Source: Pseudomonas asplenii
Lineage (GTDB): Bacteria; Pseudomonadota; Gammaproteobacteria; Pseudomonadales; Pseudomonadaceae
Assembly (NCBI RefSeq): GCF_001293465.1
Contig: NZ_JSYZ01000009.1
Coordinates: 15,078 to 79,077 of the forward strand
Direction of reading: 5' to 3'
DNA: 64,000 bases
Both the position numbers and the translations under genes were made by a program. Under the pieces are notes generated by a model that searched no databases, was not told the origin of the DNA, and worked only from the letters and a program-made list of their open reading frames with translations. The first letter of the stretch is position 1. Every line of letters begins with the position of its first letter. This document shows, one piece after another, positions 48,072 through 57,406 of the stretch.

Positions 48072-48854
48072 ATGGACATCCAGTTTCTCGGTCACACACA
48101 ACCCCACAACCCATCTTCAGGTACCTGCGACGAGTACAGCGTGAGCGCCATAACCCGCCTCGACGAACTGATCGAGGCCTACCGCACGCTCGCCGCCCAG
48201 CATCCCGGCTTCCTCCCGCTGTTCTCGCTCGATGACCTGCACCAGGCCCGCTACACCTCGGGGCATGCGCGCCACCACATCGACCTGGACGAGGCCACGC
48301 AAGAGGACATCGCCGGGCTGCCGGAGGAATGCTTCGAGCAGGGCGAATACCTGGGCTATCCGACGACGAAAGCCGAGTTCGCCATCTGCCGGCGCAACTT
48401 CACTCGTCGGGTTGCCGACGGCTCGTTCGAAGACGCTTGCGCCCATGGGCTCACCCTCGATGACGAGGCCATCCGGGAATGGGTCGCCTATCAGGACGAC
48501 CCTGTGGCACTGCTCGACCAGCCGCTCTCGGCCCTGCTGGTTCCGGTCGAACATTCGTCCCAGGCGCTGGCGGCTTTTCCCAACGGCTATTTCGCCTGCG
48601 ACCTGGGCCCGGCACAGAACCATGCGGTGGCGCGGCATTTCTCCCTCACGCAGGGCTATGAACTGATCGGCGTGGGCGCGGCCTACCTCGGCTTCCTCCG
48701 GGCAGAGCCGGCCGATGCAGCGGTGGCCGGCGCCGTGGCGAAGGATTTCTGTGCGCTCTACAACGTCACTGAAGAGAAACGGCAAGCCCTGGTTCCAGTG
48801 TTCGCCCAGGCGATCTGCGGCCGCCGGCATCTGTGGTTGCGCTACGTGGAGTGA
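48072..48854 (+). CDS. Protein of unknown function (260 aa)
   Basis: Not recognised. A soluble acidic protein without signal peptide or membrane helix. The N-half (LDELIEAYRTLAAQHPGFLPLFSLDDLHQARYTSGHARHHIDLDEATQEDIAGLPEECFEQGEYLGYPTTKAEFAICRRNFTRRVADG) is rich in Asp/Glu. The C-half holds FPNGYFACDLGPAQNHAVARHFSLTQGYELIGVGAAYLGFLR. Cys is present in both halves. There is a modest ribosome site (AGCAGGCAGG) and good Pseudomonas codon use, so it is probably a real gene. It stands alone after the aldehyde dehydrogenase pair; no operon partner suggests its job. Confidence 0.65.
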   Translation: MDIQFLGHTQPHNPSSGTCDEYSVSAITRLDELIEAYRTLAAQHPGFLPLFSLDDLHQARYTSGHARHHIDLDEATQEDIAGLPEECFEQGEYLGYPTTKAEFAICRRNFTRRVADGSFEDACAHGLTLDDEAIREWVAYQDDPVALLDQPLSALLVPVEHSSQALAAFPNGYFACDLGPAQNHAVARHFSLTQGYELIGVGAAYLGFLRAEPADAAVAGAVAKDFCALYNVTEEKRQALVPVFAQAICGRRHLWLRYVE

Positions 48855-48936
48855 ACGCCGGCGACGGGCGCCATGGGTGACATCAACCGCAAGCTGTCCG
48901 TCTCTCCCACTGCGGATCAATTTTCATCAGTTCCAG

Positions 48937-48960
48937 GGTTTTCAACAGTTGTTGAAAACC
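48937..48960. repeat. Near-perfect inverted repeat in the gap before the methyltransferase gene
   Basis: GGTTTTCAACA and TGTTGAAAACC (11-bp arms, 2-bp centre). Convergent genes flank it (ends 48854 and 49016). There is no T-run directly after, but AT-rich arms and the position suggest a termination or regulatory structure; outer TTTTCA and TGAAAA copies lie around it. Confidence 0.5.
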
Positions 48961-49015
48961 ATCACTCCAGTGAAAACCACTTGGCTGGGCAGACAGTCCA
49001 GATCAGCCATTCGGT

Positions 49016-49732
49016 TCATCCGTGTCGTTGGGTCACCCAGGCGCCCCAGAACAGACTGCTGAAGAAGCGCTGGCTCTCACCAAAACCGCACGCTTGCAGC
49101 AGCTCGCAAACCGCCGCCTCCGAACGGGGCGGCTCGGCGCCCTGCATGATCCGGGCAAGCTTGGCCTTGACTTCATCCGGGCTCGCGCCCTGCTGCCGCC
49201 AGCGCTCGGCCCAGGTCTTGAGCAGCAAGGGTTGCTCGGCATAGGCGTAGTGGTTGCAGGCCACGACGAAGGGGGCGCCGACTTTCAGGCGGGCCTGGAT
49301 CGAACGCAGCAGCTGTTGCTTGGCTTCGTCACCGGGCACGTGATGCAGCACGCCGATCAATGTCGCGGCATCGAAGGGCTCGTCGACCGGGAGATCATCG
49401 ACGGTACCCAGGAGCAACTGCGCCTTCCCAAGCACCCCGTGGGCCCCGAGGTTCGCGGCAGCAGTCTCCAGCATGGCTGACGATGGGTCCACACCCACGA
49501 AGGTCCACGACGGCTCCAATGCTCCCATGGTAATGATTTCCTGGGCCGTGCCGCCGACACCCACGACCAGCACGCGCGCCGCGCGTCCGGTCGAAAGGCT
49601 CGCAGCCAGTATGCAGGCGCTCAACTCGTGACAGGCATCGTAGCCCGCCAGGGCCACTCGGCTTTGAATGCCATACTCGGCGGCACGTGAGACATCGAAC
49701 TTCGCACTGGCGCTGTGGGTTTGCGGTTTCAT
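49016..49732 (-). CDS. Class I SAM-dependent methyltransferase
   Basis: A 238-aa methyltransferase. Motif I is VLVVGVGGTAQEIITMG (glycine loop), motif II FVGVDPSSAMLETA, and PFDAATLIGVLHHVPGDEAKQQLLRSI the acidic and post-II region. Substrate unknown; distantly similar to ubiquinone/menaquinone-type methyltransferases. Start at MKPQTHSAS (49732). It is divergent from the DUF2986 gene across 104 bp of AT-rich DNA. Confidence 0.83.
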   Translation of the reverse strand: MKPQTHSASAKFDVSRAAEYGIQSRVALAGYDACHELSACILAASLSTGRAARVLVVGVGGTAQEIITMGALEPSWTFVGVDPSSAMLETAAANLGAHGVLGKAQLLLGTVDDLPVDEPFDAATLIGVLHHVPGDEAKQQLLRSIQARLKVGAPFVVACNHYAYAEQPLLLKTWAERWRQQGASPDEVKAKLARIMQGAEPPRSEAAVCELLQACGFGESQRFFSSLFWGAWVTQRHG

Positions 49733-49836
49733 GAGGGCCTCCGTTTATCTTGAAACCACTCTATGCTGACGCAGATAATTACTGAAATTTATAATTTTTA
49801 TTCATTTCATTCCCACAAGGAATAGGAAACCGAAAC

Positions 49837-49998
49837 ATGAACCGCCGCAAGAAAATCAGCCAGTTGCTCAAAGCCCACGCGAAAAAGGCCAGCGCCAAGC
49901 TGGCGCCGAAGAACAAGCCGAAATACATCAGCAAGGCCGACCGCCTGAAACTGGCCGAAGAGGCCAGCCAGGCGCAAACGCTTTCGCCCGAAAGCTGA
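49837..49998 (+). CDS. DUF2986-type small basic protein
   Basis: A 53-aa protein, MNRRKKISQLLKAHAKKASA..., rich in Lys and Arg (about one third of residues) with KPKYISKADRLKLAEE. It corresponds to the DUF2986 family of small basic gammaproteobacterial proteins. AGGA precedes the ATG within AT-rich leader sequence. Probably nucleic-acid or ribosome associated by composition (inference). Confidence 0.75.
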   Translation: MNRRKKISQLLKAHAKKASAKLAPKNKPKYISKADRLKLAEEASQAQTLSPES

Positions 49999-50035
49999 TC
50001 CAGGCCAATCGGGCGTCAGCGCGCCGCTGCCGATC

Positions 50036-52282
50036 TCAGGCGCTCTCCTTGAACATCGGCAGGGTGAAGCGGAACTCGGCGCCCTGCCCCGGCTCGCTGC
50101 TGGCAACGATCTTTCCGCCATGGGCATGGACGATGCCCTGGGTGATGTACAGACCAAGGCCGGTACCGGTCGGATTGCCCTCCTTCAGCGTCCAGTACCG
50201 GCTGAACACATGCGGCAGGTGTTCCTGGGCAATGCCCTCGCCGCTGTCACGCACGGTGAAGACGATGTCGTTGCCGGACGACTGCGCGCGCACCCCGACC
50301 GTACCCAGGCGCGGCGTGAACTTGATCGCATTGCCGACCAGGTTCGACAGCACCTGGAACAGCCGCTCGGGATCGGCATGGATACGCAGGTCGGGGTCGG
50401 CCTCGAAGGAAATGCTGATGTCCTTGTCGCGCGCCAGCGGCGCCAGCAGCGATTGCGCCTCCTCGAACATCTGCCCCACATCGAGCTTGCGCGGCTTGAT
50501 GGTGTAGCGTCCGGCGTCGATCTTCGAGGTGTCGAGCAGGTCTTCCAGCAGCGTGTTCATGCGTCCGGCGGCCTGTTGCATGGTGTCGATGGCCGTGGAG
50601 ATGCGCCGCGAGGTGTGCGGGCCGTCCGAACTGAAGGTCTTCTGCATCATGCCGCAGAGCATGGAAATCACCGTCATCGGGTTGCGCAGGTCGTGGGAGA
50701 CCACGGCAACCAGATCATCGCGGGCGCGTACCGCCTCCTGCTCCCGCCGCACCTGCCGGGCCAGGTCGTTCTCCAGCGCCGAGCGACGCAGGTCGTTGGC
50801 CGCGAACAGGTCGCCGTGGCTCCACTTGGTGGAGATCCCGGCCATCTCGACCTTCCAGATCTCGAATGAGGTGCGCGGACGCAGGCGCAGGCCAGTCTCG
50901 GTGTTTTCCAGGTCCAGCGGCTTGCGTGGGTTGCCGCTCCAGTTGATGCTTTCCTTGACCTCCGGGCGAAACCACAGCACGCCGTTTTCCACCGGTTTGG
51001 GCAGGCTCATGGCGAGCACGCCGCTGGCCACCTGCTGATAGCCCGCCGCCGCTGGGTAGACACTGGACAGATGATGGCTGGCGAACACCGGCTCACCGCC
51101 GGCCTGCAACCACTGGTGCAAGGCACGGATTTCCTGCGGTTGCGGGCAGTTGCCATGGCAGTGCAACTGCTTGCCCTCGATGATCGCGACACCACCGGCA
51201 TCGACCAGCTTCATCAGGGTCTGTGGCTCACGGGCCAGACCGTCGAAAACGTCTTGCGCTGAGTCGACCATCGCCTGGTTGAGCCGCGCCAGGGCCTCGA
51301 CCTTGGCTTCGCGTTGGCGGCTGATCTCCAGCGCTTCCATGGCACTGATCTGCAACGATAGCACCTGGCCGATGGTCTGGCAGGCCACCCGCAGTTCGTG
51401 CGGGACGTGCAGCGGCTGGCGGTTGCCGCAACTGATCAGGCCCCAGAGCTGGTCGCCCTTGAGCAGGGAAATGCTCATCGACGACAGCACGCCCATGTTC
51501 TTCATGTACTGGCAGTGGATCGGCGACACACTGCGCAGGGTCGCGAAGCTAAGGTCCAGCGGCGCTTGCGTGTCGGGGCGCAGCCTGGGCACCAAGGGCA
51601 CCGGTTCATAGTCGGCATTGGGAATGATCCGCAGCCAATTGGTGCGATACAGCTCGCGGGCCTGCTGGGGAATGTCGGACGCCGGGAAGAACAGCCCGTT
51701 GAACAGTTCCATGGACGGCGAAGACGCTTCGGCGATCACTTGGCCGTGGCCTTCTTCCTCGAAACGGTAGATCAGCACCCGGTCGTAGCCGGTCATTGCC
51801 TGCAGTTCCTTGACGCAGATGTCGTACAGCGCCTGCAGCGACGTCGCCGCCTGCAGCCGTTGCAGCATCCGCCCCAGATGGGTCTGGTTGCCGGCCACGT
51901 TGAGGGAACGGAAGTTCTCGACGTGGATTTCCAGCTCCAGGATCAGCACGCCATCATGCCGATGCAGCAAGCCCTCGAACGTGGTGCCGTTGAGGTGGAA
52001 ATACAACGGCGGCGCATCGAAGAAGGCCGGTTGCTGCAACGCTTCGCGTACGGCCGCGGTGGGCTCGTCGCCGATCAGGCTGGCCAGGGGGTGGCCGATC
52101 AGTGTCTGCGGCGCACGGCCGAGCAGGGTTTCGACGTTGGCGCTGATCTGGATGATCTCCAGCGCCGGCTCGCCCAGGGTCAGCAGCAGGCCGTGGGGCT
52201 GGATGGCACCGGGGAAACGGATCGGTTCGTTGGCACAGTTGGCCAGCAACTCTTCGAATGCTTCCTGATCTTGCGGGCTCAT
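50036..52282 (-). CDS. bphP: Bacteriophytochrome histidine kinase BphP
   Basis: A 748-aa red/far-red light sensor kinase. Biliverdin-binding Cys16 (LLANCANEPIRFPGAIQPHG), PAS domain (about 20-120), GAF domain with PASDIPQQARELY and SPIHCQYMKNMGV, PHY domain with the tongue motifs WSGNPRKP and PRTSFEIWKVEM, HisKA with phosphoacceptor His530 (VVSHDLRNPM), and an HATPase domain (NLVGNAIKF, DSGEGI, GTGLGLYI). Photoconversion would alter autophosphorylation. No response regulator gene lies beside it. It overlaps bphO by 4 bp. Confidence 0.94.
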   Translation of the reverse strand: MSPQDQEAFEELLANCANEPIRFPGAIQPHGLLLTLGEPALEIIQISANVETLLGRAPQTLIGHPLASLIGDEPTAAVREALQQPAFFDAPPLYFHLNGTTFEGLLHRHDGVLILELEIHVENFRSLNVAGNQTHLGRMLQRLQAATSLQALYDICVKELQAMTGYDRVLIYRFEEEGHGQVIAEASSPSMELFNGLFFPASDIPQQARELYRTNWLRIIPNADYEPVPLVPRLRPDTQAPLDLSFATLRSVSPIHCQYMKNMGVLSSMSISLLKGDQLWGLISCGNRQPLHVPHELRVACQTIGQVLSLQISAMEALEISRQREAKVEALARLNQAMVDSAQDVFDGLAREPQTLMKLVDAGGVAIIEGKQLHCHGNCPQPQEIRALHQWLQAGGEPVFASHHLSSVYPAAAGYQQVASGVLAMSLPKPVENGVLWFRPEVKESINWSGNPRKPLDLENTETGLRLRPRTSFEIWKVEMAGISTKWSHGDLFAANDLRRSALENDLARQVRREQEAVRARDDLVAVVSHDLRNPMTVISMLCGMMQKTFSSDGPHTSRRISTAIDTMQQAAGRMNTLLEDLLDTSKIDAGRYTIKPRKLDVGQMFEEAQSLLAPLARDKDISISFEADPDLRIHADPERLFQVLSNLVGNAIKFTPRLGTVGVRAQSSGNDIVFTVRDSGEGIAQEHLPHVFSRYWTLKEGNPTGTGLGLYITQGIVHAHGGKIVASSEPGQGAEFRFTLPMFKESA

Positions 52283-52893
52283 GCCAGTACCTCCCGGCTT
52301 TCGAGCCAGTGCTCGAAACGGCTGAATGTGGAGTGTGCTGCCGTGACGACGGCCTCGCGCTCGACCGCGTCCAGGGGACGGCTGCCCAGGTACTCGATGA
52401 AATCGCGCCAGCGCCGCCCCGTGGCGTCGCCGTAGACCTGCAGAAACGCCGCGCCGCTGTCGGCCTCAAGGCCCAGGCGCCTGGACACTTCGCGGCGCAG
52501 GATCTGCCCGCCGAGCGTGGCCCCCTCCAGGACGTACAGCACGCCCAGGCAGGCGGCCCCGGAATCGATCCGCGGCAATGCCTGGCAGATCGGCAAACGG
52601 TCGATGGCCTCGGCCGACAGCCCCAGGCTGTGCAGGTCAGCGCGCAGGGTCTGTGCCTTGAGGCGCGGGGTGAGATCAAAATCGTCAGGGAGTGCGCTGC
52701 TGTTGCGCAGGGCCTGTTCCAGCGGCTGATAGAAGCCGTAGTAGGCCTGCATCAGTTGTTGAAAGGCATTGGAGTCAAAAGTATCGGAGAAAAAGGGGAG
52801 ACGTTTTTCCAGTGAGATATGTCGTTCGGCCGTACCGGTTCGCAGTTCCTGCAAAACCGGGGGTACATGAACTTCGCGGGCCGTTGCTTGCAT
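52279..52893 (-). CDS. bphO: Biliverdin-producing heme oxygenase BphO
   Basis: A 204-aa bacterial heme oxygenase that cleaves heme to biliverdin, the chromophore of BphP. Proximal heme ligand His25 in TAERHISLEKRL; distal helix GVLYVLEGATLGGQIL with the flexible glycines. It precedes bphP with a 4-bp (ATGA) overlap, the usual chromophore-supply arrangement. It also uses iron-bearing heme and so could release iron. Confidence 0.92.
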   Translation of the reverse strand: MQATAREVHVPPVLQELRTGTAERHISLEKRLPFFSDTFDSNAFQQLMQAYYGFYQPLEQALRNSSALPDDFDLTPRLKAQTLRADLHSLGLSAEAIDRLPICQALPRIDSGAACLGVLYVLEGATLGGQILRREVSRRLGLEADSGAAFLQVYGDATGRRWRDFIEYLGSRPLDAVEREAVVTAAHSTFSRFEHWLESREVLA

Positions 52894-52989
52894 TTAGATC
52901 GCTCTTGGTGGGACCGCCGAAAGGCATGGGGAGGTGGCGGCGAATCGAATCAATCTATCACGGTAGACCACGACACTGACTCAATAGTT

Positions 52990-53011
52990 AGTTTTTCCTG
53001 TCGGAAAAACT
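52990..53011. repeat. Inverted repeat between bphO and an MFS gene
   Basis: AGTTTTTCC-TGTC-GGAAAAACT (9-bp arms, 4-nt centre) in the shared region upstream of divergent bphO (start 52893) and the MFS gene (start 53108). It could be an operator or a transcript-end hairpin; no regulator is known. Confidence 0.45.
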
Positions 53012-53107
53012 GACAGCGCCCGAGTCGGACAAAGGCGATTTTTTTGAACTCCTCCGCCTACGCAAAACTCCATCGCTATGAGACCCCGTCAGCGAACAGG
53101 AGTGACC

Positions 53108-54574
53108 ATGACGACCCAAGCCCTGCAAGGCACAGCTGGCGCCTCAGTGGACGAGCGCTGCTACAGCACCGACATCCCCGCGCGCCTCGACCGCCTGCCG
53201 TGGACCCGTTTCCACACCCTGCTGGTCCTGGCGCTGGGCATCACCTGGTTGCTCGACGGCCTGGAAGTGACCCTGGCCGGGGCCGTCTCCGGGGCCCTCA
53301 AGGACAGCCTGGCCATGAGCAATACCGAGATCGGCGTGGCCGGTGCCGCCTACATCGCCGGGGCGGTGCTCGGCGCGCTGTTCTTCGGCTGGCTGACCGA
53401 CCGCCTCGGCCGGCGCAAGCTGTTCTTCATCACCCTGTTCCTGTACATCGGCGCCACAGCGGCCACGGCCTTTTCCTGGGACCTGTGGAGCTTTTTGCTG
53501 TTCCGTTTCTTCACCGGCGCCGGCATCGGCGGCGAATACACCGCGATCAACTCGACCATCCAGGAATTCACCCCGGCGCGCTACCGCGGCTGGGTCGACC
53601 TGACCATCAACGGCACCTTCTGGATCGGTGCCGCCCTGGGCGCCGTCGGCTCGGTGGTGCTGCTCGACCCGGCCGTGGCCGGCGGCGAACTCGGCTGGCG
53701 GCTGTGCTTCGGCATCGGCGCGGCACTCGGGCTGATCATCATGCTGATGCGCCTGTGGGTCCCGGAAAGCCCGCGCTGGCTGATGATCCACAACCAGCCG
53801 GAAGAAGCCGAGCGCATCGTCGCCGAGATCGAGCGCCATTACCGCGAGCGCGGCATCGAGGTGCCCCCGCTGCAGGAACCACCGCTGCGCCTGCACGCCC
53901 GTGATCACACGCCGTTGCGCGAGGTGTTCCACAGCCTGTTCGTCGACCACCGCCGCCGGGCTCTGGTCGGCCTGACCCTGCTGACCGCCCAGGCGTTCTT
54001 CTACAACGCGATCTTCTTCACTTATGCGCTGGTGCTCACCGACTTCTACGACGTGCCTTCGGCCCATATCGGCTGGTACCTGCTGCCCTTCGCCCTCGGC
54101 AATTTCTGCGGGCCACTGCTGCTCGGACGGCTGTTCGACGTGGTGGGCCGGCGCATCATGATCAGCAGCACCTACCTGATTTCCGGTGTGTTGCTGTGCC
54201 TGAGCGGCTACCTTTTCCAGCAGCAGTTGATCGACGCCACCCAGCAGACCATCGCCTGGGTGGTGATTTTCTTCTTCGCCTCGGCGGCGGCCAGTTCGGC
54301 CTACCTCACGGTGGCCGAGACCTTTCCGCTGGAGATCCGCGCGTTGGCCATCGCCGTGTTCTACGCCTTCGGCACCGGCCTGGGCGGTCTGATCGGCCCG
54401 ACGCTGTTCGGCGCGCTGATCGAGACCGGGCAGCGGACCAATGTGCTGTATGGCTACCTGATCGGTGCGGCGTTAATGATCGGCGCGGCAGCAGTGCAGG
54501 CGATCTGGGGTGTGGCGGCAGAGCGGCGGTCGCTGGAGCATGTCGCCAGGCCACTGTCGCAGGTGAATGATTGA
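53108..54574 (+). CDS. MFS transporter (metabolite:H+ symporter type)
   Basis: A 488-aa transporter with about 12 helices. DRLPWTRFHTLLVLALGITWLLDGLEVTLAGAVSGAL is the N-terminal helix, GWLTDRLGRRKLFFITL the loop 2-3 motif, and ESPRWLMIHNQPEEAERIVAEIE the central loop. It resembles sugar/organic acid symporters of the MFS. The ATG at 53108 follows AGGAG. Substrate unknown. Confidence 0.86.
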   Translation: MTTQALQGTAGASVDERCYSTDIPARLDRLPWTRFHTLLVLALGITWLLDGLEVTLAGAVSGALKDSLAMSNTEIGVAGAAYIAGAVLGALFFGWLTDRLGRRKLFFITLFLYIGATAATAFSWDLWSFLLFRFFTGAGIGGEYTAINSTIQEFTPARYRGWVDLTINGTFWIGAALGAVGSVVLLDPAVAGGELGWRLCFGIGAALGLIIMLMRLWVPESPRWLMIHNQPEEAERIVAEIERHYRERGIEVPPLQEPPLRLHARDHTPLREVFHSLFVDHRRRALVGLTLLTAQAFFYNAIFFTYALVLTDFYDVPSAHIGWYLLPFALGNFCGPLLLGRLFDVVGRRIMISSTYLISGVLLCLSGYLFQQQLIDATQQTIAWVVIFFFASAAASSAYLTVAETFPLEIRALAIAVFYAFGTGLGGLIGPTLFGALIETGQRTNVLYGYLIGAALMIGAAAVQAIWGVAAERRSLEHVARPLSQVND

Positions 54575-54586
54575 ACGATCAGAAGC

Positions 54587-56086
54587 TCAACAGACCGCCA
54601 GTCGATTCCGGCCTGCTTCCTTTGCGCTGTAGAGCGCCTCGTCTGCGGCGTTGAGTAACGATTGCAGGGGATCCGCAACGGCTTGCCGAAGCTCGGTGAC
54701 CCCCATGCTGATCGTGATATGGCCGTCAGGGCTGCTTTCGTGAGGGATATTGTGCTGGTTCAAGCGCTCGATCATCAGTTGCGCGACCACCGACGCCCCT
54801 TCGATCTCCGTATTGGGCAGAATGACCACCAGCTCCTCGCCGCCATAACGCGCAAGCAGGTCGCAGGGGCGACGAATGCACGTGGAAAGGACAGCGCTGA
54901 CCGTTTGAAGGCATGCGTCGCCAGCAGGATGCCCATACCTGTCGTTGTACAGCTTGAAGTAATCGATATCGATCATCAGCAACGCCAACGGCGTCCTGTC
55001 CCGCTGGGCGCGATTGACTTCCACCAGCAGCCTTTCATCGAAACAACGCCGATTGGCGAGCCCCGTCAGCGCGTCATCCATCGCCATTCGAGCGAGCTGA
55101 TGGTTTTTCTCCAGCAACTGGCTTTGCACGACCCGCAGCTCTTCCTCGACGTGATTGCGACGACGAATGTCGCAAATCAGCAGCACCCCGATGAATCCGG
55201 TCAGCATCAACAGTCCGGCCACCACCATGAATGACAGCATCGCTTCAAGACGCCATGCAGCCAACGCCTCATCCTTGCCAAGGGCGACTGTCGTCACCAG
55301 GGGCAGGGTTTCGCTTTTACGGAAAGCGTAGAGCCTGTCGACACCGTCCAGGCTGGAAGTGAACGAGGCATTTCCCACATTCCGATCAGCCAGATACTTC
55401 TCCCGAATGGGTGAGTTCGAGAAGCTGCGCGCCATGTCCTCCTCGCGAAACGGATAACGAACCAGTATCGAACCGTCGGTATACGACAAGCCAATTGCGC
55501 CGTCCCGCCCTACATCGATAGCTCCGAACAGCCGCAGGAAGTTTTCAATTCCCAGGGTGACCGCCACCACCCCGGCAAAGTCGCCTTTGCGATCATTGAA
55601 ACGGCGGCTGATGGTGATCACCCACTCCTGTTTCAACCGGCAGCGAATGGGCGGGCCGATGAAGGGCTCCCGCGAGGGATCGTCACGATGGTGAATGAAG
55701 AAGGCCCGATCACTGCTGTTGAGGCCGGTCGGAATTGGCTGGCTGGATGACACCATCCAGCGACCTTGCCTGTCGTAGATGGTGATACCGCTCATCTGCG
55801 GCATAAGCGGCAATTGCCGACTGACCAGGGTGTTCAATCGCTCAATTTGCGCAGAATCGATCCCCTCGGTTTCCAGACGCTCGACCAGGCCCAGTAAAAG
55901 AAGCGAGCTTTGCCTGACGATGCCCTCCGAATACGTTGAAAGCGCTTGAGCCAGGTTCAATCCATGAACGTTGATTTCATCCAGCGCCTGTTCCCTGGAA
56001 GCGATCACCTTCCAGAAGGCCAGAGAGGCAAGGGAACAACCGATCACTGACAACAGAACTACAACAAGCTGGATGTCACGCTTCAC
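54587..56086 (-). CDS. Membrane diguanylate cyclase with periplasmic sensor domain
   Basis: A 499-aa enzyme that makes cyclic-di-GMP. Two membrane helices (about residues 7-30 and 275-300) flank a periplasmic dCache-like sensor. The cytoplasmic GGDEF domain (about 330-499) has ALTGLANRRCFDE, MIDIDYFKLYNDRYGHPAGD and the active-site signature GGEEL (415-419), with the inhibitory I-site R406-x-x-D409. Catalysis and product inhibition are therefore expected. The start at 56086 is GTG with only a weak ribosome site. Input signal unknown. Confidence 0.9.
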   Translation of the reverse strand: MKRDIQLVVVLLSVIGCSLASLAFWKVIASREQALDEINVHGLNLAQALSTYSEGIVRQSSLLLLGLVERLETEGIDSAQIERLNTLVSRQLPLMPQMSGITIYDRQGRWMVSSSQPIPTGLNSSDRAFFIHHRDDPSREPFIGPPIRCRLKQEWVITISRRFNDRKGDFAGVVAVTLGIENFLRLFGAIDVGRDGAIGLSYTDGSILVRYPFREEDMARSFSNSPIREKYLADRNVGNASFTSSLDGVDRLYAFRKSETLPLVTTVALGKDEALAAWRLEAMLSFMVVAGLLMLTGFIGVLLICDIRRRNHVEEELRVVQSQLLEKNHQLARMAMDDALTGLANRRCFDERLLVEVNRAQRDRTPLALLMIDIDYFKLYNDRYGHPAGDACLQTVSAVLSTCIRRPCDLLARYGGEELVVILPNTEIEGASVVAQLMIERLNQHNIPHESSPDGHITISMGVTELRQAVADPLQSLLNAADEALYSAKEAGRNRLAVC

Positions 56087-56470
56087 GTCAATACCCGATG
56101 GAAATTCCGATTTCTCTGGCCGGCTGCTTGTGCCCTCGGGCCTTGGCAGGTTCCCACTGAGCGATCAGTTGATTCATGGTTAAAATAACTAACTGGTTCG
56201 ATACTTTTGAAACTATAACCGACCGGCGTAGGATTGTCTGACAAAAATATGACAAAAACATGTATCACAACTGTCGCACAAGGAAGCCTCTGAAGCACGC
56301 CTCAATTGCAGCCATCCGGACGCCATCACGGCCCCGTAGGGGCCGGCCGTTGGGGGCTGTTCAGCGTGTTTGCACCAGGCAAGGACCTCAATCTCAACCT
56401 GAGCACCCACGCTCCGGCGTCACGCGTATCAGGTGCCTTGCGCAAAAGCTGCTCCCGGCCATAGCTGCAC
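56087..56470. other. 384-bp intergenic region without recognisable gene
   Basis: It lies between the coiled-coil gene and the diguanylate cyclase, both on the minus strand, so it holds the cyclase promoter. It is AT-richer at 56170-56260. No confident promoter, RNA, or coding frame was seen; plus-strand frames here have Pro-rich out-of-frame composition. Confidence 0.6.
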
Positions 56471-57406
56471 TCACGAAAACAATCCCAAACTATCATCCGT
56501 GGCAATCACCGCCCCCGTCACCGCCGCAGCCGTCACGCCTGCCGCCACAGCAACCGGCACCACCGAATCCCCCACCGAAGAGGACGGCGACGAACCTGAA
56601 TCCCTCGATTCCGCTGGCCCCGACTCATTCGGCTCTCCACTGAGTTCCCGGCCAAACGCCTCAACGTCACGCTTCGCCTCCTCCACCGTATCAAGCACCA
56701 GCGTCCGCAAGCTCGTCGTGACATCCGTCGCCCAGTAAATCAGCAGATCCAGCGGATTGTCCCGGCTTCCCGGCAACCGATCGTCCACCGTCGTCGTGCG
56801 ACCCGGCTCATTGGCGTATCGCGACGAGGACGAATAATCCCGATCCGGGGTATATGGCCGGTCATCATCCCGGCGAGCCGCCCGGGCCAGCGAGGCCAGA
56901 TGCCGAACCTGCTCCTGTACCTGCGGTGGCAACGGCGCGCCCTGCTGCCTGGCCTGCCGCAGCAACGCCAGCAGTTCCCCAGTCGCCTTGCGTTGGGCCT
57001 GCAGCCCGTCGCGCTGCGCCGCCACCTGCCCGATCTCGTCGTCGCGCTCGCGCAGCCCGGCATACTGGAGTTGGTCGAGGTGGCTGGCCAGCCGGGTCTG
57101 CAACAGTGCCAGGGTGTGGGCGTAATCCCTGCTGGCAAACAGCCCGAGAAACTTGCGCTGGCTGTCAAAGCTCTCCTGCACCTGCAACGTGACGAACCCC
57201 GGCACCTGCTCGCGCAGCCTTGCCAAGACCCCTCCGGACAGCTTCGGCAGCAGGTCATAGGTCACCTGGGTCAGGTAGGCCTTGCGCTGGCGCGCCAGTT
57301 TGTCGATGGCGCGTTCGTTGTCCCGGGCGCGCTGTTCGAGGGTTGCCAACACGTCGCTCAATTCGGCGATGGCATCGTCCAGGTCCGGGTTATGGAACTC
57401 GTTCAT
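56471..57406 (-). CDS. Coiled-coil protein of unknown function with C-terminal hydrophobic segment
   Basis: A 311-aa protein not recognised from any family. Residues 1-60 (DLDDAIAELSDVLATLEQRARDNERAIDKLARQRKAYL) form heptad coils. A middle helical part follows (VPGFVTLQVQESFDSQRKFLGLFASRDYAHTLALLQTRLASHLDQLQYAGLRERDDEIGQVAAQRDGLQAQRKATGELLALLRQARQQGAPLPPQ), then a Ser/Arg/Asp-rich linker. The C-terminal stretch VVPVAVAAGVTAAAVTGAVIA could insert in the membrane. The ATG at 57406 has AGGAG 9 bp upstream and overlaps the end of the glycosyltransferase-like gene by 4 bp (ATGA), so the two are one operon. Together they may act on surface sugars or exported material. Confidence 0.7.
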   Translation of the reverse strand: MNEFHNPDLDDAIAELSDVLATLEQRARDNERAIDKLARQRKAYLTQVTYDLLPKLSGGVLARLREQVPGFVTLQVQESFDSQRKFLGLFASRDYAHTLALLQTRLASHLDQLQYAGLRERDDEIGQVAAQRDGLQAQRKATGELLALLRQARQQGAPLPPQVQEQVRHLASLARAARRDDDRPYTPDRDYSSSSRYANEPGRTTTVDDRLPGSRDNPLDLLIYWATDVTTSLRTLVLDTVEEAKRDVEAFGRELSGEPNESGPAESRDSGSSPSSSVGDSVVPVAVAAGVTAAAVTGAVIATDDSLGLFS

